Made by a program: the position numbers and the translations under genes. A stretch of DNA of 30,144 bases, taken from the NCBI GenBank assembly GCA_964520905.1, contig CAZFQL010000024.1, positions 1-30,144 on the forward strand, in the 5' to 3' direction. The notes below the pieces were generated by a model. That model had not been told where the DNA came from, did no database searches, and saw only the letters and a program-made list of their open reading frames with translations. The stretch comes from JAGVIE01 sp964520905 (lineage in GTDB: Bacteria > Bacteroidota > Ignavibacteria > UBA10030 > SZUA-254). Below, in pieces: positions 8,153 through 15,570 of this stretch; position 1 is the first letter of the stretch; every line of letters starts with the position of its first letter.

Positions 8153-9904
8153 ATGTCATTACTCGATTGGCTCATCATTCTTTTTTATTTCATCATCAGT
8201 GCGGCGGTCGGTGTTTACTATTCAAAGCGGGCAAGCGGAAGCATGAAAGATTTCTTTCTGTCCGGCCGCAATCTCCCCTGGTGGCTGGCGGGCACTTCGA
8301 TGGTTGCAACAACATTCGCCGCCGATACACCTCTAGCTGTTACCGAGCTTGTCGCAAAGAACGGTATCGCAGGCAACTGGTTATGGTGGAATTTTGTTTT
8401 TGGCGGGATGTTAACCGTGTTTTTCTTCGCCCGGCTCTGGCGGCGAGCAGGAATCATGACAGACGTTGAGTTCGCCGAACTGCGGTATTCAGGAAAACCT
8501 GCGGCATTTCTACGCGGTTTCCGCTCTCTATATCTCGGCTTGTTTATTAATGCTGTCATCATCGGGTGGGTGAATCTCGCGATGGCTTCAATATTGGAAG
8601 GAATGTTCGGTATTCCTCATAATCAAGTTATGATTTACATTGCTCTTGCAATGCTGCTTACTGCCGGATATTCCGCTATGTCTGGTTTGTGGGGTGTGGC
8701 GGTGACTGATGCGTTCCAGTTTGCAATAGCGATGGCTGGATGTATCGTACTTGCAGTCGTCGTTCTTGCTTTACCGGAGGTAGGAGGGATGTCGGGACTG
8801 ATCGAAAAACTTCCTGCATGGACGTTACGCTTCACTCCTTACATCGGAGATTCAGCGGTTAATGTCGGAGGTGCGCTTGCTTTAAGTGTTTCGTCTTTTC
8901 TCGCTTTCATTGGGGTACAATGGTGGGCGTGCTGGTATCCGGGTGCTGAACCGGGCGGAGGCGGCTATGTGGCACAGCGGATGATGTCCGCAAAGGATGA
9001 GAAACATTCTCTCTTTGCCACACTCTGGTTTACGATTGCACATTACTGTATCCGTCCATGGCCCTGGATAATTGTTGGCTTAGCATCGCTGGTTCTTTAT
9101 CCAGAATTAGGTCCTGAAGAGAAACGACTTGGTTACGTTTACGCTATGCGCGATCATCTTCCGATTGGATTGAAGGGCTTACTTGTGGCATCTTTCTTTG
9201 CCGCGTATATGTCGACAATCGCGACGCAACTCAACTGGGGAACATCATATATAATGAACGATTTTTACCGTCGCTTCATGGCAAAGGAAAAAGACGAGAA
9301 ACATTATGTGAAGATTTCCAGATTATCTACTGTGTTAATGATGATTCTCTCACTCGGCATGACGCTTATCATTACAACAATATCGGGCGCATGGTCGTTT
9401 ATTATTGAAGCCGGCGCGGGACTCGGTTTGGTCTTGATTCTGCGATGGTTTTGGTGGAGGATCAATGCGTGGTCTGAGATTTCAGCAATGATAGCGCCAT
9501 TTTTCGCTTACGGATACGTTAAGTTCTTTACCGATATTCAATTCCCCGATTCGCTTTTTATAATTGTTGGATTTACGACAGTTGTCTGGCTCGTCGTAAC
9601 ATTCCTTACAAAGCCGACAGATGTTGAAACGCTCAAAAGTTTTTTCACCCGCATTCATCCCGGAGGATGGTGGAGACCGGTTGCCGATCAAATTCCGGAA
9701 GTAAAACAAGATACCGGTTACGGCAAGCTGATTATTGATTGGCTGGCAGGTGTAGTGCTTGTTTATAATGTATTATTCGGTCTTGGGAAATTAATCTTGG
9801 GTGATGTACCGACAGCGTTGATGTTTTTTATGATTGCAGTGGTAGCGGCGAGTATTCTTTATACTCATTTATCGAAGATTGGGTGGGAGAAGGTTGCAAA
9901 GTAA
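8153..9904 (+). CDS. Sodium:solute symporter (SSS family), second of a pair
   Basis: 583 residues, an SSS-family transporter with the same start pattern as its neighbour (LLDWLIILFYF, then MKDFFLSGRNLPWW). The core includes ATTFAADTPL and the STIATQLNWG helix expected at the sodium site. It is about 90 residues longer, with extra C-terminal membrane segments (about 540-575). It begins 2 nt after the stop of the previous gene, so the two are almost certainly co-transcribed. The proteins are clearly divergent, so this is an old pair rather than a recent duplication. Substrate unknown. Confidence 0.9.
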   Translation: MSLLDWLIILFYFIISAAVGVYYSKRASGSMKDFFLSGRNLPWWLAGTSMVATTFAADTPLAVTELVAKNGIAGNWLWWNFVFGGMLTVFFFARLWRRAGIMTDVEFAELRYSGKPAAFLRGFRSLYLGLFINAVIIGWVNLAMASILEGMFGIPHNQVMIYIALAMLLTAGYSAMSGLWGVAVTDAFQFAIAMAGCIVLAVVVLALPEVGGMSGLIEKLPAWTLRFTPYIGDSAVNVGGALALSVSSFLAFIGVQWWACWYPGAEPGGGGYVAQRMMSAKDEKHSLFATLWFTIAHYCIRPWPWIIVGLASLVLYPELGPEEKRLGYVYAMRDHLPIGLKGLLVASFFAAYMSTIATQLNWGTSYIMNDFYRRFMAKEKDEKHYVKISRLSTVLMMILSLGMTLIITTISGAWSFIIEAGAGLGLVLILRWFWWRINAWSEISAMIAPFFAYGYVKFFTDIQFPDSLFIIVGFTTVVWLVVTFLTKPTDVETLKSFFTRIHPGGWWRPVADQIPEVKQDTGYGKLIIDWLAGVVLVYNVLFGLGKLILGDVPTALMFFMIAVVAASILYTHLSKIGWEKVAK

Positions 9905-9938
9905 CGTTTAGCAACACGCCCAGATGAACTGTTGAGCA

Positions 9939-10415
9939 TTAATGAACATTTAGATGAATACTTTCCCTGTTACTGGTGTTTTGATAAAAACCAACATAGG
10001 TATCGCTCTGCATATCATCTCTTGGGGCTATGAACACACTGATCCAACCACTGTCACTTATCCGAACTGGGAATGAATATTGGTACTCATGGTCTGAGTA
10101 TTTGATGATTCCATCATGCTTGAAATAGTATTTGTTAACCGAATGATCAGGCAATATGCAAACGATTCCTAACGATGAATCGACGAAAGTCGAGTTACCT
10201 TGAACGATTATCGATACTCGAATCTGAAAATCATATCCCTTTATTTTATAGAACACGTGAGGTGGCATTGATTTTGTACCCCCTATTGCTACTTTGTGAG
10301 GTCCCTGGTATTGTGCCTCTATCGTTATCTTTGGTAAAGAGAGTTCTTGGGAATGCGATAGAGAAAAAATGAAAAATGAAAGCAAAGGAAACGATAGTAT
10401 AGATAATCTATTCAT
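9939..10415 (-). CDS. Secreted protein of unknown function
   Basis: 158 residues. A clear N-terminal signal peptide (MNRLSILSFPLLSFFIFSLS, cleavage probably near HSQ-E) is followed by a hydrophilic, beta-rich region with many aromatic residues. It has no cysteines after the signal region except in GIVCILP, and I see no lipobox. I recognise no family. It is transcribed away from the symporters and lies downstream of the R-M operon on the same strand, from which a 70-nt gap with a small hairpin separates it. It may be an accessory gene that travelled with the R-M genes. Confidence 0.6.
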   Translation of the reverse strand: MNRLSILSFPLLSFFIFSLSHSQELSLPKITIEAQYQGPHKVAIGGTKSMPPHVFYKIKGYDFQIRVSIIVQGNSTFVDSSLGIVCILPDHSVNKYYFKHDGIIKYSDHEYQYSFPVRISDSGWISVFIAPRDDMQSDTYVGFYQNTSNRESIHLNVH

Positions 10416-10437
10416 ATACCTATTTCTCCCTCAAGTG

Positions 10438-10453
10438 AACCTAACAATAGGTT
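10438..10453. repeat. Small hairpin downstream of the restriction gene
   Basis: AACCTA (10438-10443) and TAGGTT (10448-10453) pair around a 4-nt loop, between the endonuclease stop and the start of the secreted-protein gene. No T-run follows on the minus strand, so terminator function is uncertain. Confidence 0.35.
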
Positions 10454-10485
10454 GAATGCCGCTTTGTGGGACAATATTGATTCTG

Positions 10486-11265
10486 TTATGCAGAGTGCGT
10501 CCCTTTTCCTTTCTCCCGTTTGAGTTTGTATAACTTGACATTGACAATGCTAACATCTTCTGAATTTGGATTGTTGTCAAATTCTATCAGATAGATTTTG
10601 TTGTGACCAGCAGGCTTAGCTGCAATCGGGCGACATTTCAATTTGGGAAAATTCTGGCGTGCGAAACTAACCATATTGGAAATCTGAATCCAGCCAAGCT
10701 TATCTCTGTCATCCGGGCTCTTGGCTTCAAGAGGAAGGATATATTCTGTACCGTCGGTGTCGATGCCAACATAGAGATCGTCAATCTCAATCTGACCTTC
10801 ACCTTCGATCGTAGTTCTGATGTGAGACTGGAGATGAAAGCAAGTAATCTCGGTAAAGATGTCGACAAGGCGATTGTAGCGGATAGATGAGAGCAACGCT
10901 TGTTCGTCTTGGGAAGCGTATTTCTCAACAATTTCAGGAAGAGCGTTAGGAATTTCAATTGCATGCAAGCCTTCTTGGATGTCCACGAAAGGCTTACGCT
11001 TGGATTTGAGAAATGAAAAACGACCCTTGCCCTTTGGCTTGATGACCCAGTTGCCTTTATCAAGAATAGCTTGCGGAAGATTTGAACGGGAGCGATAGGT
11101 ATAAACAACGTCGGGCGGGTTGCGCAGTGTAATTTTGAGCTTCCTTGAAACGGCTACAAGTTCATCCTTAGTGAAAGCGATTTCGGAGGAACCTTCTTTG
11201 AATTTGGAAAAGAATAGATTAGTTATGATTCGATCATAGTCTTTCTGAGGTGCGTTAGATGACAT
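10486..11265 (-). CDS. Probable type II restriction endonuclease (PD-(D/E)XK)
   Basis: 259 residues. The C-terminal half carries a PD-(D/E)XK-like core: acidic EIDD (160-163), a strand, then LPLEAK with Glu180 and Lys182, followed by a helix (IQISNMVSFARQ). The N-terminal half is basic and may contact DNA. The gene starts 15 nt downstream of a DNA methyltransferase on the same strand, with AAAGGA (11273-11278) before its ATG. This is the classical M-then-R order, in which the protective methylase is made first. I do not recognise the specificity. The nuclease call rests on the ExK core plus context. Confidence 0.75.
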   Translation of the reverse strand: MSSNAPQKDYDRIITNLFFSKFKEGSSEIAFTKDELVAVSRKLKITLRNPPDVVYTYRSRSNLPQAILDKGNWVIKPKGKGRFSFLKSKRKPFVDIQEGLHAIEIPNALPEIVEKYASQDEQALLSSIRYNRLVDIFTEITCFHLQSHIRTTIEGEGQIEIDDLYVGIDTDGTEYILPLEAKSPDDRDKLGWIQISNMVSFARQNFPKLKCRPIAAKPAGHNKIYLIEFDNNPNSEDVSIVNVKLYKLKREKGKGTHSA

Positions 11266-11280
11266 TTATCGGTTTTCCTT

Positions 11281-12594
11281 TCACTTGTTACGGAGTATAA
11301 GAACATTTTCCTCTATTTGAATCTTAGTGGCGGTGGCAAGCCTCGTTCGCCATAGTTCGATTTCTTCAACTTTGTAGCCAAGACTCTCAGCTATTTCAGC
11401 GAGAATTTTGGCGGTGGGAATGTGAGTACGGAAGAATGACATTTGATCGCCTACGACATAAGCAAGACGGGCATCGGGAGCCAACATTGGTTTCAGGCTT
11501 TCAAAATGGCGGTACATGCCGCCAAAATAGTGCTTGACGATTTTGTGGTAGAGCTTTTCAAAGCCAGATGTTTTCTTCAAATGAATGCGCTTTTCCTCAA
11601 TTACTTTGGCAATCTTAGTTATGGAATCGAACGACTTTATATTGTCTTGGTCGTTATCGGTAACAAAGATGTTGCGAGAGTTGCTGCGGAGTAGTTGTTC
11701 TTTGAGTGTGCGCAGACCTTTTTTGCTGGAAATCAGTCCGAGGATAACGCTTTCAAGTCGAGTTGTACGTGTATAGTCCTTCTCGTTCGGATATGGTGGC
11801 GATGTGATGATAAAGTTGACATCAGCCTGATGTGAGGGGAAAAAATCGGAAACACGCCTTGCATCTCCGTGGACAATCTCGGTTCTACCGGCGATTGTTG
11901 GTTGTGAATCAAGATCGCATATCATTCGATCCACGAGTTGATAGAAGAAGTCGAGAACGTACGCATCTTTCTTTGGTTTGGTGCTGTAGACTTCCGGACC
12001 AAAAGCGACGTTGCCTGCGTGATTAACGGCTAGGTTTGCAAGGGCGAGAAGAAACAAGTCACGAGCTTGCTCGGTTGCGGCTTGCTCAATGCATTCTTTC
12101 AGAATGAGTACTCGACGCAATGGCTTCGGACTTATGAAGTCCTTGGGCAAAACAGCAAGTTGGTCTTCAGTTAATACTGGCTCGACCGCAAGCGGAGTGC
12201 CACGATGCGGCTGAACAAATAGGGAAACATCTTCGGAAAGGCCAAATTTGTCGAGAGAAGCAGATGCTGAAGAAATCACATCTTTGAATGCAAGACGTAC
12301 TTCTGAAGGTGGAGTCTGCCAGTTGGTTTTCACTCGAGAAGCAAAGTAAACAACGGGATTCGCCTCTAAGCCAAGCGAATGAATATTTAGTTTTTTGCAT
12401 TCAACATTAGTGGTTCCAGTTCCACAAAAAGGATCGAGAACAAGGTGCCCAGGAGTTATGCCAAACTTGTAAATATAATAGCGCACAAGGTGGGGTGGAT
12501 ATCCCAAAACAAATTGATACCAGGAATGAAACGATTTGTCGCCCGTCTGGGTTTGATTTCGAACCGAGTTTTCTATTTCCAAAATATTCTGCAT
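11281..12594 (-). CDS. DNA methyltransferase of the R-M system
   Basis: 437 residues. Motif I (SAM binding) is DPFCGTGTT, starting at residue 54, and catalytic motif IV is TSPPY at 264-268, the signature of exocyclic amino methylases (N6-adenine or N4-cytosine). About 200 residues separate the two motifs, which leaves room for a target-recognition region between them. The C-terminus (about 360-435) is family-specific. The open frame extends to a TTG at 12612; I chose the ATG at 12594 because the conserved-looking sequence begins there. It forms an operon with the restriction gene. A double-hairpin element lies upstream at 12706-12740. Confidence 0.88.
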   Translation of the reverse strand: MQNILEIENSVRNQTQTGDKSFHSWYQFVLGYPPHLVRYYIYKFGITPGHLVLDPFCGTGTTNVECKKLNIHSLGLEANPVVYFASRVKTNWQTPPSEVRLAFKDVISSASASLDKFGLSEDVSLFVQPHRGTPLAVEPVLTEDQLAVLPKDFISPKPLRRVLILKECIEQAATEQARDLFLLALANLAVNHAGNVAFGPEVYSTKPKKDAYVLDFFYQLVDRMICDLDSQPTIAGRTEIVHGDARRVSDFFPSHQADVNFIITSPPYPNEKDYTRTTRLESVILGLISSKKGLRTLKEQLLRSNSRNIFVTDNDQDNIKSFDSITKIAKVIEEKRIHLKKTSGFEKLYHKIVKHYFGGMYRHFESLKPMLAPDARLAYVVGDQMSFFRTHIPTAKILAEIAESLGYKVEEIELWRTRLATATKIQIEENVLILRNK

Positions 12595-12705
12595 AGTAAA
12601 CACAAAATACAAAATCTATCTATGAATCCCAAGGGGCTAATTACGCAATAAAGTACAGAATCTTTTTCAAACTATCAAGTGCTTCGCCAAGTGTTTTGTA
12701 TGCTC

Positions 12706-12740
12706 ATCTTTTCACTAAGTGATCACCTTGTGACAAAGAT
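12706..12740. repeat. Double-hairpin cloverleaf element, copy 2
   Basis: Two abutting mini-hairpins, TCAC-TAA-GTGA (12712-12722) and TCAC-CTT-GTGA (12723-12733), are enclosed by an outer stem ATCTTT (12706-12711) with AAAGAT (12735-12740). The architecture is that of 77-122 and 27554-27595, but the sequence is different. It lies in the 220-bp gap upstream of the methyltransferase. GTGATCAC at its centre is also a perfect palindrome, so an operator role for the R-M operon is an alternative. Confidence 0.65.
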
Positions 12741-12772
12741 CGGCTGGGTTAAGGTAGGAGAGTGAGATAAGA

Positions 12773-12801
12773 ATGCGGCGCACTGTGAAGGCGCGCCGCA
12801 T
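12773..12801 (-). terminator. Hairpin downstream of the metal-response operon
   Basis: ATGCGGCGC (12773-12781) and GCGCCGCAT (12793-12801) form a perfect 9-bp GC-rich stem with an 11-nt loop, 13 nt beyond the stop of the Cys-rich gene. On the minus strand it is followed by TCTTATCTC, a weak U-tract. It most likely terminates the operon. Confidence 0.6.
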
Positions 12802-12814
12802 ATATTTGATGGAG

Positions 12815-13273
12815 TTATTTCTTTTTCATCTCGTCATGCTTACATTCGGCTGAGCATTTTTCTTTGCATTCTTTGCTATCGTGTTTGCATTCACCTTTCG
12901 CCATCTTATCTTTGCATTCTTGGCTGTCGTGTTTGCATTCACCTTTCGCCATCTTATCTTTGCATTCTTGGCTGTCGTGCTTGCATTCACCTTTTGCCAT
13001 TTTATCTTTGCACTCTTTGCTGTCGTGTTTGCACTCGGCGCCTTCTTTTTTATCGGCGCAAGCTTTCGCACATTTTTCATCTTTGGATTTTGTCGCATCC
13101 ATTCCAGCGCAATCGCTTTTAGCGGTTTTATCCGTGCAGGTGGCTTTCTTGTCACTCATCGGGCATTTTGTAGCTTCTTTCTTCACCGATTTATCATCGC
13201 CTGCGTACAGAACGATTGAAGTTAACAATATTGCAATAGCAATAAGCAAAATTACTGAACTAAGTTTCTTCAC
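12815..13273 (-). CDS. Cys/His/Lys-rich repeat protein, probable metal binder
   Basis: 152 residues. A membrane anchor or signal peptide (about 3-23) is followed by a very hydrophilic chain with 15 cysteines. The C-terminal half has the 16-residue unit ECKHDSKECKDKMAKG repeated about 3.6 times, with five ECKHD motifs. Each unit offers two Cys and one His for metal. The frame is open further upstream, but the GTG at 13273 has a strong SD (AAAGGAGA, 13283-13290) and gives a normal signal peptide. It is the last gene of an ECF sigma/anti-sigma/Metal_resist operon, so I infer a periplasmic metal-sequestering protein. A structural role is possible. Confidence 0.75.
   Translation of the reverse strand: MKKLSSVILLIAIAILLTSIVLYAGDDKSVKKEATKCPMSDKKATCTDKTAKSDCAGMDATKSKDEKCAKACADKKEGAECKHDSKECKDKMAKGECKHDSQECKDKMAKGECKHDSQECKDKMAKGECKHDSKECKEKCSAECKHDEMKKK
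12862..13040 (-). repeat. 48-bp tandem repeat, about 3.6 copies, within a gene
   Basis: Units start at 12862, 12910, 12958 and 13006, exactly 48 bp apart, and encode the 16-residue ECKHD... unit. The two middle units are almost identical at DNA level, which indicates recent expansion or homogenisation. The number of units probably varies between strains. Confidence 0.9.
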
Positions 13274-13289
13274 TGTAGGGTATCTCCTT

Positions 13290-13784
13290 TCATTGAGATT
13301 TGTTGTTTTGACATTGTGTTTTTTTAATACTATCCATTTCCATGCAAAATCGTCCAAGGACGAGTGAGAAAAATTTTTCCTGCTGTTGTTGGGTAAGGAT
13401 TCCCTTTTCGTCAAGAAGACGTTTGACGATCTGCCTCTGCATCGTTGCCTGAAGTGAGTCGATTTGTCGTAATGCCGCATCGATCTTCGCGTGGTCGGAA
13501 TTCTTCTCCATCAATGTATTCACCAGTTCGATCCTTCGTGCCTTCATTTGTATAGTCAGGGCTTCAATGAGTGGACGCGAGGAATTCTCAACTGCGTTTA
13601 AACGATTTATTTGGTCTTCCGTGATGTCAAGGTGTTTTCTCATATAGCACCCATGATCTTCCGTACTATCCATAGCACAGGTTGGCTTTGTGCAGCACCA
13701 GCGCTGGTATACAAATGTACCTAAAGCTGAAAGATTGACGACCGTTAGAAAAACCAGTGTGATGATGAACCATTTTTTCTTCAT
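13290..13784 (-). CDS. Spy/CpxP-like periplasmic heavy-metal resistance protein
   Basis: 164 residues. An N-terminal membrane segment (about 5-25) is followed by a Cys-rich linker (CCTKPTC, then HGC) and a mostly helical domain with two LTxxQ-like motifs, LDITEDQ and LTQQQQ. This is the pattern of the Metal_resist/Spy/CpxP/ZraP group, which are periplasmic helical dimers that sense metal or unfolded protein. A GTG at 13796 overlaps the anti-sigma stop, but the ATG at 13784 has GAGG at a proper distance and is preferred. It lies between the anti-sigma gene and the Cys-rich gene, so it may be the sensor that controls the anti-sigma factor, as CnrX does in CnrYXH. Confidence 0.8.
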   Translation of the reverse strand: MKKKWFIITLVFLTVVNLSALGTFVYQRWCCTKPTCAMDSTEDHGCYMRKHLDITEDQINRLNAVENSSRPLIEALTIQMKARRIELVNTLMEKNSDHAKIDAALRQIDSLQATMQRQIVKRLLDEKGILTQQQQEKFFSLVLGRFCMEMDSIKKTQCQNNKSQ

Positions 13785-13792
13785 GAAATTCC

Positions 13793-14260
13793 TCACTTCC
13801 TCTCAGCAGACGTGAGTACAATTACCTGCCCGATCGACTCGTTCGAGGATAGTTCAAATGAGTCTAAGTGATATGTCCGTGCAAAATATTCTGTTGCTGT
13901 AACTTCAGAAGGTTGTTGTACAGAACTCTGGGGAAGATTCCCTAAATAATTCCCAAGGAAAATGGAAATAATGAGCAACGCAATGGCTACCGAGTAACGG
14001 AGAGCGGGGATATATTTTTGAATAACAATATCGGGTGTTTCAGATTGCGCAATGCGGGCTTCGAGTTTAGTCCAAAGAAAAGGCGATGGTCGTAATTGTT
14101 CGATGGCAATCCCGTTCTTCCAGATTTTCGAAAGCACTGTAATCTGTTGACTGCAGTGCGGGCATTGAGGGAGGTGTTTTTTTACCTCGATCGTATCTTT
14201 CTCACCGAGACTGCCATCGATGTACAGGAGCAAATTTTTTCGGATACTTCTGTGACTCAT
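13793..14260 (-). CDS. Zinc-type transmembrane anti-sigma factor
   Basis: 155 residues. The N-terminal zinc anti-sigma domain has the His29-x3-Cys33-x2-Cys36 motif (KKHLPQCPHC), which binds the cognate ECF sigma factor in the cytoplasm. One membrane segment (about 88-107) and a short periplasmic tail (about 48 residues) follow. It starts 50 nt downstream of the ECF sigma gene and ends next to the Spy-like gene. The tail could be read by the Spy-like protein or cut by a site-1 protease; an M50 site-2 protease is encoded elsewhere in this window (25778-26443). Confidence 0.88.
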   Translation of the reverse strand: MSHRSIRKNLLLYIDGSLGEKDTIEVKKHLPQCPHCSQQITVLSKIWKNGIAIEQLRPSPFLWTKLEARIAQSETPDIVIQKYIPALRYSVAIALLIISIFLGNYLGNLPQSSVQQPSEVTATEYFARTYHLDSFELSSNESIGQVIVLTSAERK

Positions 14261-14310
14261 TCTTTAAAACCTTTCATAGATTAGACAATATATTGGGACT
14301 AAACTTGCGG

Positions 14311-14877
14311 TCATAGATTTTTTAGGTAAGGAAGTAACTTTTTGCATAAATTCTGTTTCCCCCTAAAAATGCGTGATTCTATTGAAGATACCGAACATTC
14401 CAATACTTTTGCGATCTCTTGGTATGATAATCCCTCATACCTATGGAGAATAAGAGCAATGCGCTGCTGCTTCGGGAGTGAGTTCATTGCATGTTGAATG
14501 ATTTGTTCGGTCTCTTTTCGTTCCATCGCGATATCGGGTCTATCGTCTGTGGTGTTGCCTGAGAGTTGCTCATTCTCCGTATCGGAGAAAATATCAAGGG
14601 AAATCCACCTCTGGCGCTTCTTCCTTGCCTGGTAATTTAGACAGTGGTTCACAGCAATGCGGTAAAGCCATGTTGAAAGTTTTGATTCTGAGCGGAAGTG
14701 TTTCAGTGTCTTATAAGCATTCACGAATACATCTTGGGTAATGTCTTCGCCCTCGTGTCTGCTGCCCAACATGCGATAGCAGACGTTGAATACCATAGTA
14801 TGGTACAATTCGAATAATTCTCGAAAAGCCGAATCATCGCCAATTTGAAGTTTTTTGAGTAGCTCTTGATCGTGCAC
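14311..14877 (-). CDS. ECF sigma factor
   Basis: 188 residues from the GTG at 14877. Region 2 (FRELFELYHTMVFNVCYRM, then EDITQDVFVNAYK and STWLYRIAVNHCLN) and region 4 (LPKQQRIALILHRYEGLSYQEIA, with the recognition helix SVSSIESRIFRGK) are complete, and the length is normal for an ECF factor. The frame is open up to an ATG at 14985, which would add a 36-residue hydrophobic extension not known from the family, so I prefer the GTG; no good SD marks either. It is the first gene of the metal-response operon and probably autoregulates it. Confidence 0.9.
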   Translation of the reverse strand: MHDQELLKKLQIGDDSAFRELFELYHTMVFNVCYRMLGSRHEGEDITQDVFVNAYKTLKHFRSESKLSTWLYRIAVNHCLNYQARKKRQRWISLDIFSDTENEQLSGNTTDDRPDIAMERKETEQIIQHAMNSLPKQQRIALILHRYEGLSYQEIAKVLECSVSSIESRIFRGKQNLCKKLLPYLKNL

Positions 14878-14957
14878 GAATTGTTTTTGGGGTAGCTTAA
14901 GGTTGATAATGTTAATAATTTGACAAATGAATGTAAGAAAACTTGATGACAAAAGTA

Positions 14958-15007
14958 AGAACTCCGACTTCTGACTCGGATTCAACTTGAGAAGAACTCG
15001 GAGTTCT
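14958..15007 (-). terminator. Long hairpin between the dinB-like gene and the ECF operon
   Basis: AGAACTCCGA (14958-14967) and TCGGAGTTCT (14998-15007) are a perfect 10-bp inverted repeat. Inside, CTTCT can pair with AGAAG. On the minus strand it lies 28 nt after the dinB-like stop and is followed by TACTTTT, so it is probably that gene's terminator. If the ECF gene started at 14985 the element would overlap its start, which is another reason to prefer the GTG at 14877. Confidence 0.55.
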
Positions 15008-15035
15008 GAACATGATATTATATACTAAATTGCTG

Positions 15036-15536
15036 TTACTTCATCGGCGGCATACCGGACTGTGCCCACTCTTCTTTTGCGGGACCGTAAACTCCCGGAA
15101 CTTTCAAACCTGCTTGGCGCATTAGCACGGTCATCTGTGCGCGGTGATGGATTTCATGCTTCACAAGTGATGCAAGTGTGGTTGAGCGCGTCCATTTTTC
15201 ACCATACATCTCAATTTCTTCTTTCAACATCGCATCGTTCCATCTCTTCTGTACATCATCACCTACAGATTTGGCTGCTTTCTCGTATGCTACAGCGATT
15301 ACTGCTGCTGATGTCGGTTCGGGTGAATTCTCCGCAGGTGCTTTGATGGTCAATCCGGCTTTTCCACCCATCTCTCCTAAAGTTAATGCGATGTGCCATG
15401 CAAGAAAACCAAGTGTTCTGCCATCGGCAGTTACTTTTTGTGAAAGAGACGTATCAGTGAGTGCTTTAAGGATTTTAATTGTAGATTCGCTCTCGTTCTT
15501 CCAATCGGTGGTGAAATCATTAATGGTTTTGTACAT
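15036..15536 (-). CDS. DinB/YfiT-like metal-dependent four-helix protein
   Basis: 166 residues of the DinB superfamily. The metal ligands fit His48 (LAWHIAL) and His127/His131 (KHEIHHRAQM). Members are four-helix bundles; some are thiol S-transferases (bacillithiol or mycothiol linked) and many have no known role. The ATG at 15536 is preceded by AAGGAAAA. It follows the PAS/GAF sensor gene by 34 nt on the same strand, so the two are probably co-transcribed. Substrate unknown. Confidence 0.85.
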   Translation of the reverse strand: MYKTINDFTTDWKNESESTIKILKALTDTSLSQKVTADGRTLGFLAWHIALTLGEMGGKAGLTIKAPAENSPEPTSAAVIAVAYEKAAKSVGDDVQKRWNDAMLKEEIEMYGEKWTRSTTLASLVKHEIHHRAQMTVLMRQAGLKVPGVYGPAKEEWAQSGMPPMK

Positions 15537-15570
15537 AAATATTTTCCTTATAATTGGTGTAAATTTCTTA

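Noticed and set aside
10438..10500. Possible integron attC site (GTTAGGT on the minus strand and a GCATAAC-like left end) downstream of the restriction gene
   Set aside because: The left box deviates from consensus, spacers are uneven, and there is no second site or integrase of the integron type in the window.
12862..13040. Regularly spaced repeats resembling a CRISPR array
   Set aside because: The 48-bp units are contiguous without spacers and are in frame within a Cys-rich coding sequence.
14878..14985. 36-residue N-terminal extension of the ECF sigma factor from the ATG at 14985
   Set aside because: Hydrophobic and unlike the family; it would overlap the hairpin at 14958-15007, and the GTG at 14877 gives a normal length.
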